Positions 1-7,619 of a stretch of 64,000 bases of DNA are shown here, one piece after another; position 1 is the stretch's first letter; every line of letters starts with the position of its first letter. The notes beneath the pieces were generated by a model. It saw nothing but the letters and a program-made list of their open reading frames with translations, was not told the origin of the DNA and did not search any database. The translations under genes and the position numbers were made by a program. Source of the DNA: Bosea sp. F3-2 (GTDB taxonomy: Bacteria > Pseudomonadota > Alphaproteobacteria > Rhizobiales > Beijerinckiaceae); assembly GCF_008253865.1 (NCBI RefSeq), contig NZ_CP042331.1, positions 124,001-188,000 of the forward strand, written 5' to 3'.

Positions 1-1280
1 CCGGTCTCGTCGCGCTGGAGTTCCGCCATCTCGCCCGGACTGCTGAAGCCCGAAGCGCGGGTGACGCGGCCGCGATCGGGCGCTTCCAGCGTGATCTCGG
101 GGGCGTCGAGGAAGGGCGTGAGCAGCGCCGGGGCGGTAACGAGCACCTGCTTCCCGACCGGGACAAGGTCGTTCGCACCCCAGATGCTCCACCAGCGGCC
201 GACCCAATCCCGCGCTTCCGCCGGTGGCGCGCCGCGCTCGGCGAAGGTCTTGAGGATATGGACGACGCCGTCCAGCCAGGGATGGGCGAGGCCGTCGATG
301 GCGTTGGTCAGCACTGTGACGGTGAGGTCCTGCTCGCGGAAGACGCAGGTGCGGGTGATGAAGCCCTGAAAGCCGCCGGAATGCCCGAACCAGCGCCAGG
401 CGCCTTCGCCGCCGGAGATGGTGCCGAGGCCGTAATGGCGCCCGAGGCTTGCTTCGTCGTCCGGCCAGAGGCGCCGCGTCATCTCCCGGCGGCTGAGGGC
501 TGAGAGGATGCTGGTCGCGGCCTTCGGCGAGAGCTGCGCGAAATAGCGCGCGACATCGGCGGCCGTGGCGACGAAGCCGGCGGCCGAGGTCATGGCGTGG
601 CCGGGATTGTCGGCCGGGATGACGACGCGCCGGCCGAGCGGCTGGATGCCGCTATGACCCTTCGCCATCGGGCGGTGGCCCCAGAGCTCGATATCGGCCT
701 TGGTTTCGAGCAGCCCGACCTTGGCGATGACCTCGTCGGTGATCCATTCGCTGTAGCTCAGCCCCGTAACGGCCTCGATGACGAGGCCGAGCAGGGCGAA
801 GCCGTGATTGGAGTATTTGAAGCGCTGCGAGCCGGGGTAGACCGGCGCCACGGCGAGGTCGGCGAGCAGCTCCGCCTTGCTGCAATAGGGCTTGCGGTCG
901 AGGAACTGGCCGCTGTCCGGCCCGTCGCGGGTGAGGCCGGCGCTGTTGGAGAGCACCTGCTCGATGGTGACGGCGGCGATCTCGGGATGGAGCCCGTCGA
1001 TGAAGCGGCCGACCTTGTCGTCGAGCCGCAGCCGGCCGTCCTCGACCAGGCGCAGGATGCCGGCCGAGGTGAAGCTCTTGGAATGGGAGGCGATGCGGAA
1101 GCCGTGTCGCGGCGTCAGCGCTTCGCCGGTTGCGAGGTTCGCGCTGCCGAAGGCGGCTTCGAGCACGATGTCCGTGCCGCTCGCGATCGCGACGGCGCAG
1201 CCGGGCTGGTCATGGTGGCGGCGCTGGAAATCGAGCCAGCTCGCGACATAGGCGAGGGCGGGGGCAAGCCATGGCTTCAT
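1..1280 (-). CDS. Serine hydrolase, class C beta-lactamase family (3' end cut by window)
   Basis: The reading frame runs from an ATG at 1280 off the left edge, so at least 426 residues are present and the C-terminus is missing. The three active-site elements of the beta-lactamase/transpeptidase fold are visible: an SxxK box (SHSK, about residue 60), a YxN box (YSN, in FKYSNHGF) and an HSGG sequence that takes the place of the KTG box. Such proteins are usually esterases, D-amino-acid peptidases or PBP-like hydrolases rather than true beta-lactamases. There is no obvious signal peptide, which argues for a cytoplasmic esterase or peptidase. The substrate cannot be told from sequence. It stands divergently from the DUF3126 gene. 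Confidence 0.9.
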   Translation of the reverse strand, partial: MKPWLAPALAYVASWLDFQRRHHDQPGCAVAIASGTDIVLEAAFGSANLATGEALTPRHGFRIASHSKSFTSAGILRLVEDGRLRLDDKVGRFIDGLHPEIAAVTIEQVLSNSAGLTRDGPDSGQFLDRKPYCSKAELLADLAVAPVYPGSQRFKYSNHGFALLGLVIEAVTGLSYSEWITDEVIAKVGLLETKADIELWGHRPMAKGHSGIQPLGRRVVIPADNPGHAMTSAAGFVATAADVARYFAQLSPKAATSILSALSRREMTRRLWPDDEASLGRHYGLGTISGGEGAWRWFGHSGGFQGFITRTCVFREQDLTVTVLTNAIDGLAHPWLDGVVHILKTFAERGAPPAEARDWVGRWWSIWGANDLVPVGKQVLVTAPALLTPFLDAPEITLEAPDRGRVTRASGFSSPGEMAELQRDET

Positions 1281-1446
1281 CGGTCGGCATCCGTCACGGT
1301 TGCAGCACGGCGCCAGCATCGCACGATTCCGCCGGCGGCCGGCAAGCCGTGGAGATGTGGGGCGGGCATGTCCGGGGCGGCGGCTTTCGCTTGCCCTTCA
1401 CGGCCTGCCGTGGCATCGCTCCCGGCCAATCGAAAGGACCCTGATC

Positions 1447-1659
1447 GTGGACAAGAAAGAACTCGCCAAGCTCGAAGCCTATCTGCGCCGCACCTTCAAC
1501 AATCACGCGATCAGCGTGCGCGCCCGGATGAAGAAGACCGACTCGGCCGAGGTCTATCTGGGCGAGGAGTTCATCGGCATCATCCATGTCGACGACGAGG
1601 ATGGCGACCGCTCCTTCAACTTCACCATGGCGATCCTCGACGTCGATCTCGAGGATTGA
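1447..1659 (+). CDS. DUF3126 family protein, 70 aa
   Basis: A small acidic protein beginning with GTG (MDKKELAKLEAYLRR). The start is fixed by an AAAGGA ribosome binding site at 1432-1437, ten bases upstream; the frame is open further upstream but lacks family similarity there. The sequence pattern (an N-terminal helix, then a strand-rich half with VYLGEEFIG and an acidic C-terminus ending LDVDLED) is that of DUF3126, a conserved alphaproteobacterial family of unknown function. It has no membrane segment or signal peptide. It is monocistronic, followed directly by a repeat element. Confidence 0.88.
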   Translation: MDKKELAKLEAYLRRTFNNHAISVRARMKKTDSAEVYLGEEFIGIIHVDDEDGDRSFNFTMAILDVDLED

Positions 1660-1669
1660 GAGCCCACGC

Positions 1670-1813
1670 CGTCATGCTCGGGCTCGACCCGAGCATCTCG
1701 GGGCAGGTAGGGTGCTTCCCCGGCCTGATATTGGCCTGAGATTCTCGGGTCCGCGCGGAGTTTATCCTTGGGCCGACCGACGGTCGGACCTGAGGCTTCG
1801 CCCGAGAATGACG
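1670..1813. repeat. Palindromic intergenic repeat, family B, copy 1
   Basis: Fills the gap between two convergent genes. Its right part (about 1740-1813, from ATTCTCGGGTCCGCGC to GAGAATGACG) is a near-exact reverse complement of the left part of 19130-19260, sharing the core that reads GGATAAACTCCGCG. The ends carry complementary CGTCAT/ATGACG. It probably folds as a large hairpin at the RNA level and may act as a bidirectional terminator or mRNA stabiliser. Confidence 0.75.
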
Positions 1814-1823
1814 ACCGCTAGCC

Positions 1824-2543
1824 CTACCGGATCAGCCCGTCGAGCGTCTGCCGCACGCCGCCGAGCATCAGCGCCCAGTCGGCGATGATGCTGCGCGGGA
1901 AGCGGATGTTCACATCCATGCCGCGATGCTGGAAGGTGATGCGGCAGGGCTCGTCGAGATGGGCGGCGGTCTCGATCGGGCAGCGGGCGGCGAAGCCCTT
2001 CCCGTCCGGAACCGAGACATAGAATTCGTCGCCTTCGAAGGGCGAGCCCTTGCGGAAACTGCGCACGACCAACCCGCCAGGATTCGACCAGACGGTCGGC
2101 GTCAGGAAGCGGGCATAGGTCGCAAGCTGACGCGCCGGCTCATTGACCTTGTCGGGCGGGCTCAGCGTGATCAGCAGGCGCTTCCGGTTCTGCGGCTGAG
2201 CCGGGCCGAGGTTCGGCCAGCCGAGCCGCAACCGCACCATGCCGACGAGGCGGCTGGTGTCATCATCGTCGTCGAGCCCGGTCAGATCCTTCGGGATCAG
2301 CAGGGCGACATTGCCGACGCGCGCCGGCTGCAGCGTCGCCGGTTCGTCGGCGCGGCGATGGGTCAGATAGAGCCCAAGCCCCGTCGCCAGCGCGCCTGCG
2401 AGCACGATCATCAGCGCAGCCTTGAGCAGCGCACTGTCCGCACGCGGCAGGGGTGCGGGTGGCCGCTGCAGGCGCATGCGCACCATCGAGGTGAGATGGG
2501 CGGCCTGCTGGCCGGGCCGGTGATGGGACAGGGACGCGGTCAT
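1824..2543 (-). CDS. Hypothetical membrane-anchored protein, 239 aa
   Basis: A cytoplasmic N-terminus of about 40 residues precedes one hydrophobic segment (residues about 41-60, ALLKAALMIVLAGALATGLG), followed by a roughly 175-residue domain expected to face the periplasm. That domain contains a DDDD stretch and the sequence RLRLGWPNLGPAQ, and has a mixed strand/helix character. No known family was recognised. The start ATG at 2543 has an AAGAG sequence upstream. Its 3' end points at repeat B copy 1. A single-pass anchor with an extracytoplasmic globular domain is all that can be stated. Confidence 0.72.
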   Translation of the reverse strand: MTASLSHHRPGQQAAHLTSMVRMRLQRPPAPLPRADSALLKAALMIVLAGALATGLGLYLTHRRADEPATLQPARVGNVALLIPKDLTGLDDDDDTSRLVGMVRLRLGWPNLGPAQPQNRKRLLITLSPPDKVNEPARQLATYARFLTPTVWSNPGGLVVRSFRKGSPFEGDEFYVSVPDGKGFAARCPIETAAHLDEPCRITFQHRGMDVNIRFPRSIIADWALMLGGVRQTLDGLIR

Positions 2544-2630
2544 TCCGGATACTCTTGGCCCGATCCTTCGGACCGGTTCGGCATCACTGAATCACTGCTG
2601 GCTTAACGCGGCGTAAACCATAACCGGGCC

Positions 2631-2732
2631 GATAGATCGCCGCACGTCCTATCGGACGCGAAGTGGCGATCTATCCTTTTGTTTGAGCATCGGATTTCTC
2701 CGAAAAGTGGTTCCCACTTTTCGGTCCGATGC
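2631..2732. repeat. Composite palindromic repeat, family A, copy 1
   Basis: Two linked palindromes. The first (2631-2675) has perfect 11-bp arms GATAGATCGCC/GGCGATCTATC enclosing a GTCC/GGAC inner stem. The second (2687-2732) has GCATCGGA/TCCGATGC outer arms and CCGAAAAGTGG/CCACTTTTCGG inner arms. The same composite recurs at 3191-3291, 6658-6756, 8256-8354 and 28393-28487 in either orientation. Copies 1 and 2 bracket the gene at 2824-3150 in inverted orientation. Confidence 0.88.
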
Positions 2733-2823
2733 TGTATCGTTAACCATTGGTAAAGACTCGCCTTCACAGTTCGTAAACCATGCGGCAGGCTCTCGCGCGT
2801 CGTTCCGGGGAGGGACCGCGCCC

Positions 2824-3150
2824 GTGACCATTCAGCCTGCCGCGCTCGAGGCGCTCCAGTCGCTTCTCATCGGCTTTGCTTTCGCAGGGCTGCTGGCGAG
2901 CGCATTCGAGCTGTTCACCTCGCATCGGGCCGACTTCAGGCTGTTGGAGAGGGGCGGGCTTGCCGCCGTCGCCAGCGTACCGGTCGTGGTCTTCAGCGCG
3001 CCCTTCCTGATCCTGCGCAACACGGTGCATGGCGGGCGGATCGAGGGCCGGCCCTTCATGTTCGTGATGCTGGCCAGCATGACCGCGGCGGTCTGGGGCA
3101 TGGCGTCCGGCCGCGTGGTGCTCGACCTTCTGCACATGCTCGGTGCTTGA
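2824..3150 (+). CDS. Small integral membrane protein, unknown function, 108 aa
   Basis: The GTG start at 2824 is chosen because a GGGGAGGG ribosome binding site lies at about 2807-2814; the longer frame from 2683 runs through repeat A copy 1 and is unlikely to be translated. Three hydrophobic stretches are visible: LLIGFAFAGLLASAFELF, AVASVPVVVFSAPFLIL and FVMLASMTAAVWGMA. This gives a compact protein with about three membrane helices. The family resembles conserved uncharacterised Hyphomicrobiales membrane proteins, but no function is known to me. The gene sits between two oppositely oriented copies of composite repeat A. Confidence 0.78.
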   Translation: MTIQPAALEALQSLLIGFAFAGLLASAFELFTSHRADFRLLERGGLAAVASVPVVVFSAPFLILRNTVHGGRIEGRPFMFVMLASMTAAVWGMASGRVVLDLLHMLGA

Positions 3151-3190
3151 CGGCGGGGGGCGGGCCCCTGCAATCCTCGGGCGATCTATA

Positions 3191-3291
3191 GCATCGGACC
3201 GAAAAGTGGAATCCACTTTTCGGAAAAATCCGATGCGATAACCATTACATAGATCGCCGGCACCGCGTCCGGTAGGACGCGCGGCGATCTA
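3191..3291. repeat. Composite palindromic repeat, family A, copy 2 (inverted)
   Basis: Carries the same two palindromes as copy 1 but in reverse order and orientation: the GCATCGGACCGAAAAGTGG hairpin first (3191-3236), then the TAGATCGCC/GGCGATCTA hairpin (3250-3291) with an inner CGTCC/GGACG stem. It ends 18 bases before the gamma carbonic anhydrase gene, so it would lie in that gene's 5' leader if transcription starts upstream. Confidence 0.88.
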
Positions 3292-3309
3292 AGCATCAGG
3301 ATATCGCTC

Positions 3310-3840
3310 ATGCCGCTCTACGCGCTCGATGGAACAAGACCCGACGTGCCGGATGAGGGCGCCTGGTGGCTGGCGCCCGATGCGCATGTGATCGGGCGGG
3401 TCCGGCTCGCCGCCGGTGTCGGGATCTGGTTCGGGTCGGTGCTGCGCGGCGACAATGAGTGGATCACCATCGGCGAGGACAGCAATATCCAGGAAGGCTG
3501 CGTGCTGCACACCGATATGGGCTTTCCGCTGACCGTGGGGGCCAATTGCACGATCGGCCATCGCGCCATCCTGCACGGCTGCACGATCGGTGAGAACAGC
3601 CTCGTCGGCATGGGCGCGACCGTGCTGAACGGGGCGAAGATTGGCCGCAACAGCCTCGTCGGCGCCAATGCGCTGGTGACCGAAGGCAAGGAATTTCCAG
3701 ACAATTCGCTGATCGTCGGCGCCCCGGCGCGTGCGGTGCGGACGCTGGACGAGAAGGCGGCAGCGGGCATTACCGCTTCGGCGAAAGCCTATGTCCGGCG
3801 CTGGCAGCAATTCGCGGCGGGTCTCGAAAAGCTCGGCTGA
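3310..3840 (+). CDS. Gamma-class carbonic anhydrase family protein
   Basis: A 176-residue left-handed beta-helix protein of the gamma carbonic anhydrase/YrdA/PaaY group. Hexapeptide repeats (IGEDSN, VGANCT, IGENSL, IGRNSL) run through the middle. The three zinc-ligand histidines are in place at H67 (VLHTD), H84 and H89 (IGHRAILHG), and the family RGDN box is at residues 46-49. Members form trimers with metal sites between subunits; some hydrate CO2, others have no measured activity, so the function is assigned at family level only. The C-terminal helix (KAYVRRWQQFA) is typical. A strong hairpin follows the gene. Confidence 0.92.
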   Translation: MPLYALDGTRPDVPDEGAWWLAPDAHVIGRVRLAAGVGIWFGSVLRGDNEWITIGEDSNIQEGCVLHTDMGFPLTVGANCTIGHRAILHGCTIGENSLVGMGATVLNGAKIGRNSLVGANALVTEGKEFPDNSLIVGAPARAVRTLDEKAAAGITASAKAYVRRWQQFAAGLEKLG

Positions 3841-3889
3841 CAAGCGCAGCAACCTCTTCGCGCTTGCGAACCTATCTCTGAAAAGAGAT

Positions 3890-3920
3890 GGGCCGGCTTT
3901 CCGGGGAGGAAAGCCGGCCC
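3890..3920 (+). terminator. Strong hairpin downstream of the carbonic anhydrase gene
   Basis: Thirteen-base perfect arms (GGGCCGGCTTTCC and its complement) flank a five-base loop. There is no T-run after the stem, so this is either a Rho-assisted terminator or an mRNA 3' stabiliser. It lies between convergent genes and could serve both. Confidence 0.55.
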
Positions 3921-4015
3921 TGGCGAAACCCGATCCTTGGGGACGGGTGGGTGGGGACGTGACCGAGCCTCGCCGTCCTTCTACCGCAACCGCATCGTGG
4001 TCGCGGTAACCTTCA

Positions 4016-4651
4016 TCAGCGCTGCACCGAGGCGACCGTTGGGGTCTGCGCGCCGCCGAGCGAGGTCCAGCCCGTGCGGTACTGCGACTCGCGCTTGACG
4101 TAGACGTAGCCGGTCTGGCTCCAGGGCAGGATCGCATTGCGCTTGTTGTCGAGCACGAAGTCGCCGCGGTCGGTGCGGATCATCAGCACGGCGTGGCCGG
4201 CGTTCTCCTCGTCGATTACGACGGTCATCAGCATGGCGCGGCGCGGCAGCCCGGCCTCGGCGAGGCGCTTGCGCTTCAGCAGCGAGTAGTCCTCGCAGTC
4301 GCCCTTGCCGTCGGTCGGGATATCCCAGCGATCGACGACGCCCCAGTGATCCTCGTCGGTGACGGCCTCGATCTCGCGGTTGACACTGTTATTGATGGCG
4401 ACGATCGTCTTCCACAGCTTGGCGTTCAGCTCGATGCGCTCGGGCTCGCGGGTGTCGGTGCGGCATTCGGACGCGGTGCGCTTGCAGAAGTCCGTCCAGG
4501 CATAGGGCGCGCGGGCGTCGCCAGAGGCTTCGGCCGGAAGGCTTGCGACCGGGATGCCGACCGAGCCCTGCGCATTTGCTGCGGCTGCTCCACCAAGGGT
4601 GACCAAAGCAGCCAGAGCAGTACCAATCAGATTGCGTTGAATTGAGAGCAT
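4016..4651 (-). CDS. Transglutaminase-like cysteine peptidase (BTLCP, Peptidase_C93)
   Basis: A 211-residue exported protein. A signal peptide covers residues 1 to about 27 (IGTALAALVTLGGAAAANA, then QG). The papain-like triad of the bacterial transglutaminase-like cysteine proteinase family is readable: C119 in KGDCEDYSLLK, H153 in AGHAVL and D168 in FVLDNK. In gamma- and betaproteobacteria, relatives (LapG) cleave adhesins under control of c-di-GMP; in Hyphomicrobiales the family is larger and its substrates are mostly unknown. The tandem-PilZ gene about 400 bases upstream is suggestive of c-di-GMP signalling but not proof of a link. Confidence 0.9.
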   Translation of the reverse strand: MLSIQRNLIGTALAALVTLGGAAAANAQGSVGIPVASLPAEASGDARAPYAWTDFCKRTASECRTDTREPERIELNAKLWKTIVAINNSVNREIEAVTDEDHWGVVDRWDIPTDGKGDCEDYSLLKRKRLAEAGLPRRAMLMTVVIDEENAGHAVLMIRTDRGDFVLDNKRNAILPWSQTGYVYVKRESQYRTGWTSLGGAQTPTVASVQR

Positions 4652-5052
4652 GTCGTCCCCTTTCTGTCCCGGGACTGACGATGCGTGCTGGCCAATGGAT
4701 TCCGGCTGAAATGGAAACGTACAAATTTATGTATTCGACCAGGTGGTGAGCGAAGAATAGATCAGAATCAATCTTGCTGGAATGGAGAAGTAACGATTCG
4801 TATCAATTGCGTAACGATATGTTAAGCATTAATTCTTCGTTGTCCTGTAGTAGATGATTAACTTACGTAATCCTTAAGCGGCGAGGCTCGTCATGGAGCC
4901 GGCACGCCAGCTTCCAGCGCCCCATCGGCAACGCCGCCGCGGGGGTCCAGATTCATAAGAGGATGCAGAGATCGCCGCATGCCGCGGCCGCACGGGAGCG
5001 CAGATATTCGAAGCTCAGGCGGTTTGCGCGAAGCGGCCGGCCGGGCCGGCTT
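4652..5052. other. Relatively AT-rich intergenic region, no gene seen
   Basis: About 400 bases without a supportable gene, between the start of the peptidase gene and the stop of the PilZ gene. The part from 4720 to 4880 is clearly richer in A and T than its surroundings and contains several TTAA and GTAACGAT-like sequences. It therefore probably holds the peptidase promoter and regulator sites. No exact CtrA box (TTAA-N7-TTAAC) was found here. Confidence 0.5.
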
Positions 5053-5670
5053 TCAGAGCTCGAGGTTTTCGTCGAGCAGATCGGCGGAGAGCGGGAAGCG
5101 GAACTCCGCTGCGTAGCCGCCGTCGAAGCGGCGCACGATCCGCGCCGGTGTCGAGCCGATCCGCACCGACGCATTGATCGGCAGATCGAGGTCGCTCGAA
5201 AAGGCGGCGCCGGAGAGCGAGATGTCGACGATGCGGACGACGTATTCCAAGCCGTCGTCCATCGTGAGAATGGAGCGCGGGTTGCGCGGCACGACGCGCT
5301 CGTGACGGCGATCTTCCGGAAGCCCCAGCTCCTCGCGGTTGGCGAGCCAGGTGAGCTGGGCCGTGAACTTCTCGCGCTTGCGGCTTGTCGCGGTGATGGT
5401 CATCGCGAAGCCTTCCATCGTCGTGCGGACGCAGGTGCCTTCGATTCGGCCGAGATGTTCGAGATAGGCGATGACGCGATCGCCGGGCTTCGCCTTGGCG
5501 GGGGCGGCGAGGTGCACGCCGCCCGGCGAAATGTCGATCGTCTGGCAGGGATATTCCATGCGGTTGGGCAGCATGTAGCGACCCAGCAGCACCACCTTCA
5601 TACGGTGATGCCGCCTGCGTTCAGCAGGAAAGGCAGCCGTTCGGGGCGTTTGGAGCGCGCTCAGCATCAA
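5053..5670 (-). CDS. Tandem PilZ domain protein
   Basis: A 205-residue cytoplasmic protein with two PilZ-like domains. Each has the c-di-GMP binding signature: an arginine-rich RxxxR box followed by a (D/N)xSxxG box. Domain 1 has RRRHHR at about residues 18-23 and DISPGG at about 66-71; domain 2 has RRHERVVPR at about 121-129 and DISLSG at about 150-155. Both pairs look intact, so both domains may bind the nucleotide. There is no fused output domain, so it probably acts through a protein partner. It is separated from the PAS gene upstream by 57 bases on the same strand and may be co-transcribed with it. Confidence 0.87.
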   Translation of the reverse strand: MMLSALQTPRTAAFPAERRRHHRMKVVLLGRYMLPNRMEYPCQTIDISPGGVHLAAPAKAKPGDRVIAYLEHLGRIEGTCVRTTMEGFAMTITATSRKREKFTAQLTWLANREELGLPEDRRHERVVPRNPRSILTMDDGLEYVVRIVDISLSGAAFSSDLDLPINASVRIGSTPARIVRRFDGGYAAEFRFPLSADLLDENLEL

Positions 5671-5727
5671 TGACCGACCTGGATTCGGCCGGATCGTAGG
5701 CGCGGTCTGGTTAACGGATCGTTCCGA

Positions 5728-6297
5728 TCAGGCCCGCCCGCCCGGCAGAACGACGAGACGCGGCGGCTCCGCCCGGCGCGGTGTTGCGGGTGGGCGAGAG
5801 CTGGCAGCAGGCCAGAGCATCCGCAGCGAGATCATGCGCATCGACTGGATGGTATCGAGGCCGAGCCAGTCCGGCGAGACCGCCGGCGAAAGTGCCCCGA
5901 GAATGCGTGCATGGGTGCGGCCGCGATAGCGCAGCGGCAGCAGCAGCAACTCCAGATAGATCGGCGCGCCGGTCTTGGATTCTCCGGAGAGGCCGGCGAC
6001 GGCGCCGGCGCTCTCGTCCATCACCGTCTGAACGAGGCGGCGCATGTCGCCTTGCGATTCGACATCCGGCCAGAGCGCGGTGAAAGCCCGTCCCCGCAGC
6101 TCGTGCCCGATGAGCGCACAGAGGCGGGTTCCCGCCAACCGGAAGACGGGGCCGATGGGCTCGTTCTCCAACACGAAGGTGTCGGACAGCGCATGGCGCA
6201 ACGCACCGGGTTCGATCTCGCCACGCTCCGGTGCGGCCCGCTCGCCGCGCAACGCGTCCCAATATTCGAAAACCAGACGTGTGCTTGTGTTTTTCAT
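5728..6297 (-). CDS. PAS domain protein of the PAS_5 type
   Basis: The start is placed at the ATG at 6297 (MKNTSTRLVFEYWDALRGER) because PAS_5 proteins begin with this (L/F)xYWxxLRGxRxAPxRxxIxP sequence. The longer open frame to 6432 would add 45 residues without family similarity. That gives 189 residues: one PAS fold (about 5-150) and a low-complexity C-terminus rich in Arg and Pro. The family is widespread in Alphaproteobacteria, lacks an output domain and is of unknown ligand. A near-match to a CtrA box lies about 170 bases upstream. Confidence 0.82.
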   Translation of the reverse strand: MKNTSTRLVFEYWDALRGERAAPERGEIEPGALRHALSDTFVLENEPIGPVFRLAGTRLCALIGHELRGRAFTALWPDVESQGDMRRLVQTVMDESAGAVAGLSGESKTGAPIYLELLLLPLRYRGRTHARILGALSPAVSPDWLGLDTIQSMRMISLRMLWPAASSRPPATPRRAEPPRLVVLPGGRA

Positions 6298-6465
6298 CCT
6301 GCGCCCATGCTGCCGGCTTGTCCCTCGAGGCGGTGCGGCGACCGAGATTGGCGCAGAACCGTTCGAAAGAGGGACGAATCGCTTCCCCTGAGAACCGAGG
6401 ACGCATTCGCCATGCCGTCTTGCCACCGTCATCTGAGTCGGGGGAGGCAGGCGGGGTCGTTAGGG

Positions 6466-6481
6466 TTAACCAAATCTTACC
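6466..6481. promoter_or_regulatory. CtrA-box near match
   Basis: TTAA-N7-TTACC differs at one position from the CtrA consensus TTAA-N7-TTAAC. It sits immediately upstream of a sigma-70-like promoter on the plus strand and about 170 bases upstream of the divergent PAS_5 gene. Binding is an inference. Confidence 0.35.
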
Positions 6482-6482
6482 T

Positions 6483-6511
6483 TTGTGGAAGATCGCTCGA
6501 ATGCGTATAAA
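6483..6511 (+). promoter_or_regulatory. Sigma-70-like promoter
   Basis: TTGTGG and TATAAA are separated by exactly 17 bases. Start of transcription is expected near 6518. No plausible coding region follows before the strong terminator at 6612-6643. Confidence 0.45.
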
Positions 6512-6517
6512 ATGCTT

Positions 6518-6643
6518 CGGAATTCGCGGGCGTTCAGCTTGCCCGCATTGCGAGGTGGAAGGGGGCGTGACCTTGCCGGCCGGTTTAACCGGGCGGCATC
6601 ACAGCCGACGGAAAAGGGGAGGGCGCGAGCCGCTCCCCTTTTT
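6518..6643 (+). ncRNA. Candidate small RNA of about 126 nt
   Basis: The region runs from a predicted transcription start to an intrinsic terminator with a T-run and contains no convincing gene in either direction. It would fold strongly: GCGGGC/GCCCGC arms around 6525-6546, a CCGG/CCGG stem around a TTTAA loop near 6580, and the terminator hairpin. It does not look like 4.5S RNA, RNase P, tmRNA or 6S RNA. The call rests on the promoter, terminator and absence of coding, all read from sequence; expression is untested. Confidence 0.4.
6612..6643 (+). terminator. Intrinsic terminator
   Basis: Ten-base arms AAAAGGGGAG and CTCCCCTTTT enclose a GC-rich 11-base loop and are followed by further T residues (T-run 6639-6643). 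The A-run on the other arm means it could also work on the minus strand. No coding gene on the plus strand lies upstream of it within the window's nearest 300 bases, which is the main reason for proposing a small RNA. Confidence 0.7.
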
Positions 6644-6657
6644 CGTTGCATCGCGCC

Positions 6658-6756
6658 AGATCGCCGCGCGTCCTGTTGGACGCGATAACAGCCTCTAGCG
6701 ATTTGTCATCGCATCGGATTGTTCCGAAAAGTGGATTCCACTTTTCGGTCCGATGC
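6658..6756. repeat. Composite palindromic repeat, family A, copy 3
   Basis: Same orientation as copy 1: the AGATCGCC part with a GCGTCC/GGACGC stem (6658-6701), then GCATCGGA/TCCGATGC arms enclosing CCGAAAAGTGG/CCACTTTTCGG (6711-6756). It lies between the terminator at 6643 and the rhomboid gene. Confidence 0.87.
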
Positions 6757-6806
6757 GATAGGCCGGCGCTTGCGCGGCATGGGCGCTTCGGCAAGTGTGA
6801 CGCCGC

Positions 6807-7619
6807 ATGGCTCTTCAAGATCCTCCCCGACCGGCACGCGAGCCGGCGCTCAACCTGCCACCGGCCGTCGTCTGGCTGCTCGCCGCTTTGGCGCTGATCC
6901 AGGCGGGGCGCTCCTTGCTGTCCGACTATGACGATTACGTCCTGATGTCGTGGCTGGCCTTCGTGCCGGCGCGGCTGACGCTGTGGCTTTCGCCCGGGCG
7001 GCTGGAGGACGTGGTCGGCGCGATGGCGCAGTCCACGGCGGGACAGGATGTGGTCGAGAGGCTGCAGCTCGTGCGGCTGCTTCTCGCCGACGGCGGCGTC
7101 AGGCTCTGGACCCTGCTGACCTACGGGTTCCTGCATGGCTCCTGGCTGCATCTGGTGTCGAACGCGGTCTGGCTGGCGGCGTTCGGCAGCCCGGTGGCGC
7201 GGCGGCTCGGGACGAATCGCTTCCTCAATCTGATGGCGCTTTCGACGATCGGTGGGGCGCTGCTGCACTGGTGGTCGCGCGATCTCGACGTCCTGCCGCT
7301 GGTCGGCGCGTCGGCTGGCGTCTCCGGAGCCACCGCCGCGGCGATCCGTTTCGTCTTCGCCCCAGGCCTGCGCTTCGGTGAACTGGGCAACGACGAGGTG
7401 GTGCGGGCGATTCCAGCCGAGCCGCTCGGCCAGCTCTGGCGCAATTCCCGCGCACTCCTGTTCATCGGCATCTGGTTCGCGACGAATATCCTGTTCGGGG
7501 CCGGGCTGGTGCCGATCCTCGGCGAGGAGACGAGCATCGCCTGGGAGGCTCATATCGGCGGTTTCGTCGTCGGGCTGCTGCTGTTTCCCCTGCTCGACCG
7601 AGGCACGCTCAGGCGCTGA
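6807..7619 (+). CDS. Rhomboid family intramembrane serine protease
   Basis: A 270-residue polytopic membrane protein. The catalytic serine is S169 in the GASAG box (LVGASAGVSG) and the catalytic histidine H249 in AHIGGFVVG, the arrangement of the rhomboid dyad. The HGSWLHLVSNAVWL segment (about 110-123) matches the conserved HxxxxHxxxN helix. An additional N-terminal helix (about 20-38) and a hydrophilic segment of about 30 residues at 185-212 are present. Rhomboids cut transmembrane segments of substrate proteins within the bilayer; the substrate here is unknown. The gene is separated by about 200 bases from the CBS gene downstream. Confidence 0.93.
   Translation: MALQDPPRPAREPALNLPPAVVWLLAALALIQAGRSLLSDYDDYVLMSWLAFVPARLTLWLSPGRLEDVVGAMAQSTAGQDVVERLQLVRLLLADGGVRLWTLLTYGFLHGSWLHLVSNAVWLAAFGSPVARRLGTNRFLNLMALSTIGGALLHWWSRDLDVLPLVGASAGVSGATAAAIRFVFAPGLRFGELGNDEVVRAIPAEPLGQLWRNSRALLFIGIWFATNILFGAGLVPILGEETSIAWEAHIGGFVVGLLLFPLLDRGTLRR

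Noticed and set aside
2740..2755. CtrA box upstream of the small membrane protein at 2824
   Set aside because: TTAA-N7-TAAAG departs from the consensus at several positions, so it is not supported, unlike the exact match at 42916.
1670..3291. CRISPR-like array
   Set aside because: The repeats are palindromic, dispersed and in both orientations, without regular spacers, and no cas gene is present.
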